Positions 9,937 through 18,244 of a stretch of DNA of 51,245 nucleotides are shown here, in pieces. Below the pieces are notes generated by a model. It was given only the letters and a program-made list of their open reading frames with translations, had not been told where the DNA came from and searched no databases. Each line of letters begins with the position of its first letter. Within the stretch, counting starts at the first letter, position 1. Made by a program: the position numbers and the translations under genes. This stretch comes from an uncultured bacterium. GTDB lineage: Bacteria; Planctomycetota; UBA1135; GCA-002686595. The stretch is from the NCBI GenBank assembly GCA_937896235.1, contig CALBMX010000003.1, positions 1-51,245 on the forward strand, written 5' to 3'.

Positions 9937-10551
9937 GTGCGAACCAAACTCAAAAATACAGCCTGCGAGCCTACCAGGAGCCCCGGAAGACCCCGGTGCG
10001 AAGCTGCGCGTCAGTCGATATTGACGGCTGCTTATGAGCTTCTGCGCGAGAAACCACTTCCAGAGATCACGGCGGCCGCCTTGGCGAAGCGCGCCGGTGT
10101 CAGCAAGGCGACGCTGTATCGATGGTGGCCTTCGAAAGAGGCGATTGTTCTCGATGGCTATTTCGACGCCCTCGACCACCACTTTGAAGCGCCTCACACC
10201 AAGGATCCCTTGGCGGATCTCGCTCTACAGTTGAGAAACGGGTATCGCGCGATGGCGGGTCCAGACGGCGCGATTTTCGCCAGCCTGATCGCGAGTAGCC
10301 ACTTTCATCCGGACCAGCGCAAGGCCCTAAATGAGCAGCTGAACTCGCCGCGCTGCAAAGACACCGAACTTCTCTTAGCGCGTGCGGTCGAGGCCGGTCA
10401 GCTGAGAGCGGGGCTTGATCTCCAGCTGGTCGTGAAGCTTCTCTTCGGTCCCTTGTTCGAGCGGCTGCTTGTCGGGGAACCTATCGAGTTGGATTTGTCC
10501 GAGCGAATCTTGGAGCTCGTGCTCGCAGGTTTGCGCCCGCGCGAAGCGTAG
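9937..10551 (+). CDS. TetR/AcrR family transcriptional regulator
   Basis: Probable ligand-responsive repressor of the divergent efflux operon. The N-terminal DNA-binding domain is clear: RQSILTAAYELL, then the helix-turn-helix with AALAKRAGVSKATLYRWWPSK, where the YRWWPSK variant is common in this family. The C-terminal domain is TetR_C-like (FASLIASSHFHPDQRKALNEQL; KLLFGPLFERLL). I prefer the GTG at 9937 because AGGGAAG lies 9 nt upstream. An ATG at 9910 in the same frame would add 9 residues but has no ribosome-binding site in front. The product is 204 residues from GTG, 213 from ATG. Confidence 0.88.
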   Translation: MRTKLKNTACEPTRSPGRPRCEAARQSILTAAYELLREKPLPEITAAALAKRAGVSKATLYRWWPSKEAIVLDGYFDALDHHFEAPHTKDPLADLALQLRNGYRAMAGPDGAIFASLIASSHFHPDQRKALNEQLNSPRCKDTELLLARAVEAGQLRAGLDLQLVVKLLFGPLFERLLVGEPIELDLSERILELVLAGLRPREA

Positions 10552-10621
10552 CTTCCGTACTTCCGCGAGCTCCTCTGCGGGGAACTTGTCGATCCGTTCG
10601 GCGGCTACGACGATAAGGCGA

Positions 10622-11635
10622 CTATCCGCCTCGCTTCTCTCTTCCACCTTTCGTGTCTGTAACGGGAACCTCGGTCTCCCACTTGATTCCCTTGCGGCGC
10701 GCCTCGCGCACGTGGTCGTCGTGGTCACGCGCTAGGGCTTCGTGTTTTGCGACGCCCTCTGTAAGAGTCTTGAGGACAGCCTTTTGAGTTGCGGTAGGCA
10801 GGGTGTGTGAGAGGAGCTCGCCCCCGAGGCCAAAGGGATCGGGCTGAACGACGGTGATGCCCAGTTTGGGGGTGAGGCCTTCGAAAGTGACCTCTTCGTT
10901 GAGAATGACGTAGTGACTCGTGCCGATCGCCTCTTTAGACCAGGCGCATGTTGCGACCCGTTTGGCTAGGGAAGTGGATTCAACGGCGTCCTTTCCCCGA
11001 ATGATTACCAAAGGGCGCATGTCGGCAGCCGCTACGTTGAGCGCAATCCGAAGGTCGCGGAGAGTCGGCAAAGCTTGAATCGGTTTGGCGGCCTTCTCGA
11101 ATTTCTTGGCCGTCGCATTTAGCGCCTCGACGAACCGTTCGGGGGTGCCGTAGGTCATCGACGGAGAGCGTGAGCCGCTTGTGAGCTTTTTACCATCGGA
11201 GTCGAGAAGGGCAAACGATGTGTTCTCGAGACCGCTGCGACCTGCAAATACATACGAGAGGACGGTGACCTCAGCCTCGTTCTCATAAGTTTGGGGGCGA
11301 ACGCAGACGAACGGACGCGAGGCTTCGACGACTTCTGGTTGGGACAGGAAACTCCTATCCGTCTTTTGATAACCGGGTCACCAGACTCCTGGAACACTCT
11401 GGCATTGAGGGGCAGCGGACATAAACAGGATCGGCCGGTTCGTTCGTTTGGCTTCGGCTAATGCTTCAACCCATGTGCCAAACCAGGCGATCCCCGGAGC
11501 CGTTGGGGGCTCGTGGACTTCCAGCGGGCCCGGAGGTGTGTCGCGGCGAGGGGCACCGCCCGCATCTTGGGAAAGGGCCACTTGGGGCGTACCCGCAGTG
11601 CAGAATAGGAAGGAGGCGAGAAGGAATAGTTTCAT
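10622..11635 (-). CDS. Thioredoxin-like exported protein with in-frame UGA: candidate selenoprotein
   Basis: Reading from the ATG at 11635, a signal peptide (MKLFLLASFLFCTAGTPQVA) is followed by a thioredoxin-like core: WFGTWVEALAEAKRTNRPIL, then FMSAAPQC. The frame meets UGA at 11380-11378 (residue 86), directly after VPGVW, and then continues open in the same frame for 251 codons to the TAG at 10622. The downstream part is the expected rest of the domain (SFLSQPEVVEASRPFVCV, then TSFALLDSDGKKL), so upstream and downstream halves belong to one protein of 337 residues. Cys78 and the UGA residue 86 would form a CX7U pair. A hairpin fitting a bacterial SECIS follows. The alternative is a single nonsense mutation or sequencing error. 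An automatic annotation would report two or three fragments (11378-11650, 10622-11158). The C-terminal domain (about 170-337) is unrecognised. Confidence 0.75.
11342..11360 (-). promoter_or_regulatory. bSECIS-like hairpin downstream of the in-frame UGA
   Basis: On the minus strand an 8-bp stem (11360-11353 with 11349-11342, one U-G pair) closes a GUU loop at 11352-11350. The stem begins 17 nt after the UGA and the loop lies 25 nt after it. Bacterial SECIS elements are known as hairpins close behind the UGA with G, often GU, at the start of a small apical loop. This one fits in position, stem length and loop. Confidence 0.65.
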
Positions 11636-11962
11636 AGGAAATGGGCCCATGGCGCCCTGGCGAAAGTAGATTCAAAATCAGGTCAGAGTGGATTCAACCC
11701 AGCACGCAAGCTCAGGTTCCGGATGGCACTAAAGTCGTACTTGAAACCCAAGGGTGGGCTAAATGCCTGGAGCTTCCTAGCGACTTCGGAATGAACGGGA
11801 AGCTCAGGACGCGCATCCTCATAGGGGGGGGGCGGTGGAGGGGGATCGCGACAAATTTCCAGATTGGGATTAGCCCCCGTTGCTGTAGAGTCCAGCGGCG
11901 AAGGTTGGTGAAGTGCGGCGGACCTCCCATTCGTGCGCCCTTTTCACGCCACACCTTAGCCG
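11636..11962. other. Non-coding spacer between the Sec-candidate gene and the PAP2 gene
   Basis: About 330 bp between divergent genes. It must hold the promoters of both. I see a run of nine G at 11824-11832 and no convincing open frame, tRNA or terminator. Small open frames here have no recognisable motifs. Confidence 0.5.
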
Positions 11963-12736
11963 TTGAGAATTTTGCCTGTGAGTTACCGTCCAGCGAAAAA
12001 CTGGCTCCTCTTTAGTCCCCTAGTTGTATTGCCCCTGGCCGTCCTATCGGAATACAGCGGGCTCGACATCAAGCTGGGCGGATTGTTTTACGATCCGGAG
12101 GGGCAGAGCTGGATCTTTCGCACGCACTGGTTGGCGAGTGACGTGCTTCATCTCGGAGTGCAAAAGGGCCTCGTCTACCTCGGGGCCCTACTTGTGGTGT
12201 TGATGTTGGCGGCGCTGGTCTTTCGGCCCCTGCGAGGGCTTCGAAACCCTCTGGGGTATGTGCTTCTGGCGGGGATTTTCGGCCCGCTTTTGATCGGATG
12301 GTTGAAGCACTCCACGCATATCTACATCCCGTGGGACCTAGAGATCTTTGGCGGCACCCGTCCTTACATTCGAATCTTTGACCCGGCTCCAGAGGGCCTC
12401 CCTGTGGGGAATGCCTTTCCCTCTGCACATGCCTCTGGTGGCTATGCGTGGGTTTGCCTTTATTTCTTGGCGCGGCGCTTTCGGCCCTCGCTACGCCTGG
12501 TCGCGCTTGGGGCAGCTCTTGGGGCGGGCGCTTGTCTGGGGATCGCTCAGCAGGTTCGTGGCGCGCACTTTCTGAGCCACGATCTCGTTACCATTGTGAT
12601 CTGCTGGTTTACCGCCTTTGCTGTAGACCAGCTGTTCTTTCGATTGGGGCTGTTTCCACCATTAGGGGGCCCTCAGCCCTTACAATCCGAGTCGGATGAT
12701 GGCGCAGAGCAGCAAGGGCCCGAGCTCGTTTCGTAG
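11963..12736 (+). CDS. PAP2-family membrane phosphatase
   Basis: Integral inner-membrane phosphatase of the PAP2 superfamily, acting on a lipid phosphate or diphosphate at the periplasmic face. About 257 residues with five to six hydrophobic helices. The three PAP2 motifs are visible: K(H)...GGTRPY near 112-132, FPSAHASGG (the SxH motif) near 152-160, and RGAHFLSHD near 194-202 with the catalytic His. The start is uncertain: the frame opens with TTG at 11963, and a GTG at 11978 is also possible. The cytosolic tail is short and acidic. The next gene is an LTA-synthase-like transferase in the same direction, so the pair may act on one envelope lipid or sugar, such as LpxE-like removal and re-addition of head groups. 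That is inference. Confidence 0.85.
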   Translation: MRILPVSYRPAKNWLLFSPLVVLPLAVLSEYSGLDIKLGGLFYDPEGQSWIFRTHWLASDVLHLGVQKGLVYLGALLVVLMLAALVFRPLRGLRNPLGYVLLAGIFGPLLIGWLKHSTHIYIPWDLEIFGGTRPYIRIFDPAPEGLPVGNAFPSAHASGGYAWVCLYFLARRFRPSLRLVALGAALGAGACLGIAQQVRGAHFLSHDLVTIVICWFTAFAVDQLFFRLGLFPPLGGPQPLQSESDDGAEQQGPELVS

Positions 12737-12900
12737 AAGTGCCGGCGTGCGGGTGATCACAAGACCGAGTAGCTTTATTCGAGATGTCCTGTTTGTAATC
12801 TTGCCCGCGTGAGCAAGACCGTCCAATTGGGTAGGAATGGATCGACGAGGCAAGAGACCCTCTATACGACGAATCTGCCGATCGGGGAACCGCTCGGCAA

Positions 12901-14862
12901 ATGAGGATTAGGACAATGAACAAGGATACACCTGAGGCTGCAGAGCCATCAACTCTTCGAAGCCGCGGTTCTATCTTGCGCCTTTTGATACTGATCTACT
13001 TTGTGATCTCAGCTATCGATAGGGTTGTGCTCTTTGTCTGGAGCCCGCCGGCAGAAGGCGCAAGCCTTCTCGATCTGCCCCTTATCTTTTTGGTGGGGAT
13101 GGCCTTCGACTTGATCGCGATTTGCTGGCTGCTGCTCCCCGGGACACTCTACTCGCTACTGATGCCGCGGCGCGTACTCCAGAGCGCCGCTCAAAAGGTA
13201 GTCACTCGCATTTTCTTCTTCGTTGTACTCGGGGTCCTTCTGTTCAACGTGACTGCCGGATGGGTGTTCTGGGAGGAGTTTAGTGCGCGCTACAATTTCA
13301 TCGCCGTCGACTACCTTGTCTACACGACAGAGGTCATCGATAACATTCAAGAGTCGTACTCAATGCCGTTGCTCCTGTCGGGCTTGCTGGTTGCGACTTC
13401 ACTGCTCTTCTGGAGTCTTCGAAATCGCCTCAGGTTGCGAGTGGAAGAGTCGGGCGGCTCTCGGAGGGCACTCCTACCCCTCTTGATTATCCCAGCGCTC
13501 GCGTGGTTTTTCTTGGACGCCTCTTGGGCGCGCGTATCGGTAGACCGTTATCGCAACGAGATTACAAAGGACGGGGTCTATAGCCTGTTCGCCTCATTCC
13601 GCGACAACGTGCTCGACTTCGAGCAGAACTTCGCATCGCTCAATGAAGACGTCGCTTTCCAGGAGCTGCGAGGCATCTTGAGTGAAGATCAACTTGAGTT
13701 TGTCTCTGACGACATTCGGGACTTACGCCGCCATCGAGCCTCGATCAACGGCGAGAAGCGGAATAATGTGGTTGTGATTATCGTGGAGAGCTTGTCAGCG
13801 GCCTTTATGAACCGCTTTGCCGATGATGGGGTCGAGATGACCCCGCGGCTCGACGCCCTGGCTGACGAGAGCCTGCTGTTCAGCAACTTGTTTGCTACGG
13901 GAAGCCGGACCGTTCGAGGGTTAGAGGCGCTCACTCTTTCGCTCCCGCCGACGCCAGGGCGCTCCATCGTGAAACGCTTGGAGAATGAAAACCTCGACAA
14001 TATCGGCTGGCAGTTCAAGGACCGAGGATACGACTCGCAATTCTTCTACGGCGGTTACGGGTATTTTGACAACATGAATCACTTCTTCTCGTCCAACGGA
14101 TTTGAAGTCATAGACCGAGCCAACCTGCAAGAGGACGAGGTGCGCTTCGCCAATGCCTGGGGCGTCTGTGACCAAGACATGTTTGACCGGACTCTCAAAG
14201 AGGCGGACGCATCTGTCGATGCGGGCAACCCGTTTTTCTCGGTCGTGTTAACTACGTCGAATCACAGGCCGTACACCTATCCAGATGTGGTGCCGTTGCC
14301 GCCTGGTTCGGGACGCGCAGGAGCCGTTCAATACACCGACTTTGCTATTGGCGAGTTCCTCGATTCCGCCAAGGATCACGCCTGGTTTGACAACACGATT
14401 TTTGTTGTGGTCGGGGACCACTGCGCGAGCAGTGCCGGCAAACGGGATATCACCGTGAGCAAGCATCACATCCCGATGCTCTTCTACGCCCCCTCGCTCA
14501 TCGAAGCTAAAGACGTACCTCGGGTTGCGAGCCAGATCGATTTTGCTCCCACCTTGCTCGGGTTGCTCGACTTCGATTACACCAGCAGCTTCCTAGGCCA
14601 CGACTTGATGGCCGCAGGCCCCGATCGGGCTTACATCGGCAACTACCAGACTCTTGGGCTCTATGAGGGTGACGAGCTGTGCTTGCTCGGCGTGAAGTCG
14701 AGCGTGCAGGACTTCGGGGTGGACAGGGACTTAGAGCTCATAGATGCGGAGCCAAATCCGGGGCTTATCAAGCTGACCATCGCCTGCTACCAATCTGCTG
14801 CTGCCGCCTATATCTCAGGGGGATTCCAGCTCGATCGCGAGTCGGAGGCCTCACGAAGGTAA
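12901..14862 (+). CDS. LTA-synthase-family membrane sulfatase-fold transferase
   Basis: Membrane enzyme of the alkaline-phosphatase superfamily, resembling lipoteichoic acid synthase and phosphoglycerol transferases. About 653 residues, with five N-terminal membrane helices (about 25-200), a linker helix, then a periplasmic catalytic domain. That domain starts with NVVVIIVESLS (about 288-298, metal-binding Glu). The nucleophile is the Thr in GSRTVRG (about 337). VVVGDHCASSAGK (about 502-514) carries the metal-binding Asp and His. In a Gram-negative host such enzymes usually modify periplasmic glucans or lipid A with phosphoglycerol or phosphoethanolamine; the donor here is unknown. Start at ATG 12901, with ATG 12916 as an alternative preceded by an AGGA. 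Confidence 0.9.
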   Translation: MRIRTMNKDTPEAAEPSTLRSRGSILRLLILIYFVISAIDRVVLFVWSPPAEGASLLDLPLIFLVGMAFDLIAICWLLLPGTLYSLLMPRRVLQSAAQKVVTRIFFFVVLGVLLFNVTAGWVFWEEFSARYNFIAVDYLVYTTEVIDNIQESYSMPLLLSGLLVATSLLFWSLRNRLRLRVEESGGSRRALLPLLIIPALAWFFLDASWARVSVDRYRNEITKDGVYSLFASFRDNVLDFEQNFASLNEDVAFQELRGILSEDQLEFVSDDIRDLRRHRASINGEKRNNVVVIIVESLSAAFMNRFADDGVEMTPRLDALADESLLFSNLFATGSRTVRGLEALTLSLPPTPGRSIVKRLENENLDNIGWQFKDRGYDSQFFYGGYGYFDNMNHFFSSNGFEVIDRANLQEDEVRFANAWGVCDQDMFDRTLKEADASVDAGNPFFSVVLTTSNHRPYTYPDVVPLPPGSGRAGAVQYTDFAIGEFLDSAKDHAWFDNTIFVVVGDHCASSAGKRDITVSKHHIPMLFYAPSLIEAKDVPRVASQIDFAPTLLGLLDFDYTSSFLGHDLMAAGPDRAYIGNYQTLGLYEGDELCLLGVKSSVQDFGVDRDLELIDAEPNPGLIKLTIACYQSAAAAYISGGFQLDRESEASRR

Positions 14863-15060
14863 CCTGCGCTCCTTGTGGGGCTGGCCGCTCTTGCCGGCCT
14901 TTCCCTACCGGCAGCTACCGGCAGCTTATGCGCCGTTTCGCACACTTTGTGTGGATCATCGAACCTTTCGTACCGCGACACTTCTGTGTCGCCCAAGCGA
15001 CCCGGAGTGTCCGGTACAGTATGTTCGGGGGCCGTTGGGTCTTCCCCTCACTCAACGCCA

Positions 15061-15422
15061 ATGACCCTTCTCGAGCACGGCATCTACTACCTCGAAATCG
15101 TGCCTGCCGACGCCCGGGTGGCGCGCGATGTTTACAGCAAGGCCTTGGGTCGGAGCTTTGCTGATGCCGCGCCGGAAGTACGCGACGCGTTTGTCGCTGA
15201 GATCCCGGGCGGCTCGTTGTGCGGCATCTAGCTACCCTGCACGAATCGGAGAGACCCATTGTTAGGAGCTATCTGAAGGTCCGTGGTGGAGGAAGTGAGG
15301 TTCGCGTGGCGGAAGAGCTTGGTGCAACCGTCATCCTCGAACCCATGGAGACTCTTGGTCGCAGAGCGATCGCGATTTTTGTGAGCGAGGGAGTCGAGCA
15401 GGGGATTTGGCAGCCCTTGTAG
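15061..15422 (+). pseudogene. Frameshifted VOC/glyoxalase-family gene
   Basis: The ATG at 15061 opens HGIYYLEIVPADARVAR, a typical start of a vicinal-oxygen-chelate domain, and the frame runs to GGSLCGI before a TAG at 15229. The rest of the same domain continues in another frame from about 15228: LHESERPIVRSYLKV, VAEELGATVILEPMET, GRRAIAIFVSEGVEQGIWQ, ending at 15422, where these proteins normally end. One indel near 15225-15235 therefore splits an otherwise complete ~120-residue domain. It could be real decay or a base-calling error. The family includes many small metal-dependent enzymes and no substrate can be given. Confidence 0.75.
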
Positions 15423-15551
15423 GTAGCTCACAAGAAGGTCACCTTCGAAATCGAGTTCGGCGATTTTGTGAAGGCGATCGGGAGCTATGCCGGCGAGCTC
15501 CACCGGAGCTTCGGCTTTTCGCGAGCCCTATGTGGACCAGCCCCTAGGATA

Positions 15552-15602
15552 GAAACCGAGCCCACCGCCTCTCGCAGCTGCGAGGCGGAGGGCCCGGTTT
15601 CC
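15552..15602 (-). terminator. Long inverted repeat downstream of the DUF3332 gene
   Basis: Interrupted stem: GAAACCG, GCCC and CCGCCTC on the left pair with GAGGCGG, GGGC and CGGTTTC on the right, around a 10-nt centre (TCGCAGCTGC). It lies 20 nt past the minus-strand stop at 15622. No T-tract is obvious. The remaining DNA between 15423 and 15551 holds nothing I recognise. Confidence 0.65.
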
Positions 15603-15621
15603 TTCGAAGCAAAGTGTTTGC

Positions 15622-15855
15622 TTACTTGCCGTCCCAGAACTCCACGGAGTTGAAGACGATCAAGTCGGCCAAGTACGCGACCCCGTAGACCGGAACGATG
15701 TTGAGGCCGAGGAAAATGGCCTCGTTCCCCCAATCGCTATCGGTGACGGTGGAGTTCCACTCGTTGAGGTCGTTGAAAGTCTTGTTCGGGCCTAGGCACG
15801 AGGTCGAGCCGACGCACAGAGCAAGCGCTGCTGCTAGGATGAGTTTCTTACGCAT
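15622..15855 (-). CDS. DUF3332-family small lipoprotein
   Basis: A 77-residue envelope protein. From the ATG at 15855 it has a lipoprotein-like signal (MRKKLILAAALALCVGSTSC), then the family pattern LGPNKTFNDLNEWN, a tryptophan-glycine pair (DWGNEAIFLGLNIVPVYG) and LADLIVFNSVEFW at the end. The motif order and size are those I know for DUF3332 proteins, whose function is unknown. A membrane-embedded segment (about 48-66) suggests it sits at or in a membrane. A longer in-frame start at 15930 lacks support. It stands alone, divergent from lipA. Confidence 0.8.
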   Translation of the reverse strand: MRKKLILAAALALCVGSTSCLGPNKTFNDLNEWNSTVTDSDWGNEAIFLGLNIVPVYGVAYLADLIVFNSVEFWDGK

Positions 15856-16079
15856 GGGATGGGCAATGATAGTGGTTAGAGAAGAGGGCAAAGACACCCT
15901 CGCGCCCCTTCGAGGGCCGCATTTAGTCAAGGTAAGCGATGAGAGGGGGAGAGCGGGTATGGAAAATGGTGTGTATTCGAGAATGAGTAAAGGGGGATTA
16001 GGCGGCCTCGAAACGGCATTCCGGGGTCAAGTCCCCGATGGCCCGCAGATCTGTTAGAGTGCTGCGCGAAATTCTAGTC

Positions 16080-17057
16080 ATGACCTCACCCCACGCTCAA
16101 CCCCCAAGCCAGCCCGAAGAAGCGGCCATCGCCCTAGCCGGCGGCCGCAAACCCTCGTGGCTTAAAGTCCCACTTCCAGGGGGTGAGGGCTACGCGAAGT
16201 TGAAGCATATGACTAAGGAGCTTGGGCTCAATACGGTGTGCCAATCCGCGCGCTGCCCGAACCTTGGCGAGTGCTGGGCGGGCAACTTGGCGGGCTCAGC
16301 TACGGAAGAGGTAGGCCACGGTGCCACCATGACCATCATGGTGCTTGGTGATGAGTGCACGCGACGCTGCCGTTTTTGCGCTGTCAAAACCGTGGACAAG
16401 GCGGCCGCGCCCGATCCCGCGGAGCCGGCACACGTCGCCGAAGCTGTTGCGCGCCTGGACCTGTCGTACCTCGTGATCACAAGTGTGGACCGCGATGATC
16501 TCACCGACGGCGGCGCCGGTCACTATGCGGACTGCATTCGCGCCATCCGCGAGAAGAGCCCGCGCACGATCGTCGAGACTTTGATCCCCGACTATACGGG
16601 TGTGAATCTCCGCATACTGATGGACGCCAAGCCGGACGTGCTCTCCCACAACGCCGAGACCGTTCCCCGCTTACAGCGCAAGATGCGAGATCCGCGCTGC
16701 AGCTTCGAGCGCAGCACGGAGACTCTAGTCGAGGCGAAGAGGTTGGCTCCCGACTCCTTCACCAAGTCCGCGCTGATGTTAGGCATGGGGGAAACTCACG
16801 AAGAGGTCCTCGAAGCGATGCAGCTCCTGCGTGACGCTGGCGTCGACTTCCTGACCCTGGGCCAGTATTTGCGTCCGACCCCCAATCACGCCCCAGTTCG
16901 GGAGTACGTAACGCCGAAAGCGTTTGACGACCTGGCAAAGGCGGGCGAAGCCATGGGCTTCTCCTACGTAGCTTCCGGGCCGCTGGTGCGGTCGAGCTAC
17001 CGAGCCGCTGAGTTTTTTGCAGAGCGTCTCGTGCGAGAGTCGCGCCAAAACAACTAG
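16080..17057 (+). CDS. lipA: Lipoyl synthase
   Basis: Radical-SAM enzyme that inserts two sulfurs into the octanoyl chain on lipoyl domains. Both iron-sulfur clusters are visible: the auxiliary CX4CX5C (CQSARCPNLGEC, about 54-65) and the radical-SAM CX3CX2C (CTRRCRFC, about 93-100). The C-terminal RSSY motif (LVRSSYRAAEFF), whose Ser binds the auxiliary cluster, is present. I chose the ATG at 16080, giving 325 residues; an earlier frame start at 16038 adds sequence without family similarity. It is the first gene of a cluster with the 2-oxoacid dehydrogenase genes and lipB, so cofactor synthesis and the enzyme that uses it appear to be co-expressed. Confidence 0.97.
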   Translation: MTSPHAQPPSQPEEAAIALAGGRKPSWLKVPLPGGEGYAKLKHMTKELGLNTVCQSARCPNLGECWAGNLAGSATEEVGHGATMTIMVLGDECTRRCRFCAVKTVDKAAAPDPAEPAHVAEAVARLDLSYLVITSVDRDDLTDGGAGHYADCIRAIREKSPRTIVETLIPDYTGVNLRILMDAKPDVLSHNAETVPRLQRKMRDPRCSFERSTETLVEAKRLAPDSFTKSALMLGMGETHEEVLEAMQLLRDAGVDFLTLGQYLRPTPNHAPVREYVTPKAFDDLAKAGEAMGFSYVASGPLVRSSYRAAEFFAERLVRESRQNN

Positions 17058-17090
17058 ATCTTCTCTCCCCCCGTCGAGAACCTCTATCCA

Positions 17091-18239
17091 ATGATGAACC
17101 CATCTCTTGATGACCCGGCCCAGATCGTCGCTATGAAGACGATCCTGGATCCTTCGGGTCAACTAGCCGAAGGCTACAGCGTCGTCGTTTCGGACGACGA
17201 GCTTTTGCACTACTACCGTTCGATGAAGCTCGTGCGTGCCTTCGACGATATCTGTCTGAAGCTGCAACGCTCGGGTCGCATTGGCTTCTCGATCCCGAAC
17301 TTGGGTATCGAGGCTTGCCAGATCGGCGCAGCAAGCGCGCTCCGCAAAGACGACTGGTTCTTCCCGAGCTATCGGGACTTCGGAATGGCGCTGTACCACG
17401 GCGTCAAGCCCGTCGACATGATGCACAACATGTTTGGCAACTCGCTCGACAGTGCCAAGGGCCGCCAAATGCCGGTCCACTTCTCTTTCACCGAGCCGAT
17501 CAAGTTCGCCTCGATCTCTTCACCGCTAGGCACGCACCTTCCCCAAGCGGTTGGCGCCGCACACGCGGCCAAGTTGCGTGGTGAAGACACGGTTGCGCTC
17601 GCCAGTTTCGGCGATGGCGGGACCTCTACCTTGGGGTTTCACTCGGCCTTGACTTTTGCGGGAGTCTGGAAGTCCCCAGTGGTGTTCCTGTGCCAGAACA
17701 ATGGCTATGCGATTTCGCTGCCCGCCCATGAGCAGACGGCTTCGGATGGCTACGCGATCAAGGGAATGGGCTATGGCGTTCGTGCGCTCACGGTGGACGG
17801 CAACGACGTGTTTGCGGTTCGCGAGGCCACCCTCGAAGCAGTTGAGTTCGCCCGCGCAGGCGGTGGCCCGACACTCATCGAGGCCGTGACCTTCCGCATG
17901 GGCGGCCACTCGACCTCCGACGACCCTTCGACCTACGTCCCCAAGGAAGTGGTGGAAGAGTGGGCTAAGAAGGACCCCATCGACCGCTTTGAGAAATTCC
18001 TCGGTGCGCGCGGCCTCTGGGACGCGGAGAAAGGCGAACAGATCGGTAAGGATTGCCTTGCCGAGATCGACGCCGCAGCAAAAGTGGCTGCAGCGACGGC
18101 GCCTCCCACTCTTGAAACTATTTTTAGCGACGTCTACGCCGAGATTCCCGCACACATCCGCAAGCAAGGTGAGGCCAGCTTCGAGCTGTCGAACCGCCTT
18201 GGCGAAGCAGCGGCCGGCGACGGCGCCTTCCCCCTCTAA
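17091..18239 (+). CDS. 2-oxoacid dehydrogenase E1 component, alpha subunit (copy 1)
   Basis: Thiamine-diphosphate-dependent decarboxylase subunit, 382 residues, paired with the E1beta gene that starts 5 nt later. The ThDP motif opens with GDG at 174-176 and closes with the QNNGY asparagine about 27 residues on. The substrate and cofactor loop FPSYRDFGMAL and the phosphorylation-loop-like segment GGHSTSDDPSTY are intact. It could belong to a pyruvate or a branched-chain 2-oxoacid dehydrogenase; the E1alpha/E1beta heterotetramer form fits both. A paralogue with altered active-site residues lies 2.7 kb downstream in the same operon. Confidence 0.93.
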   Translation: MMNPSLDDPAQIVAMKTILDPSGQLAEGYSVVVSDDELLHYYRSMKLVRAFDDICLKLQRSGRIGFSIPNLGIEACQIGAASALRKDDWFFPSYRDFGMALYHGVKPVDMMHNMFGNSLDSAKGRQMPVHFSFTEPIKFASISSPLGTHLPQAVGAAHAAKLRGEDTVALASFGDGGTSTLGFHSALTFAGVWKSPVVFLCQNNGYAISLPAHEQTASDGYAIKGMGYGVRALTVDGNDVFAVREATLEAVEFARAGGGPTLIEAVTFRMGGHSTSDDPSTYVPKEVVEEWAKKDPIDRFEKFLGARGLWDAEKGEQIGKDCLAEIDAAAKVAAATAPPTLETIFSDVYAEIPAHIRKQGEASFELSNRLGEAAAGDGAFPL

Positions 18240-18244
18240 ATACT

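Noticed and set aside
11155..11397. 80-codon frame between the two halves of the thioredoxin-like gene, taken as evidence of a frameshift
   Set aside because: It is in another frame and reads basic, motif-free sequence. The correct frame is continuous across the UGA.
15229..15231. TAG in the VOC gene as a possible recoded amber codon
   Set aside because: The homologous continuation is in a different frame, so a frameshift, not readthrough, explains the break.
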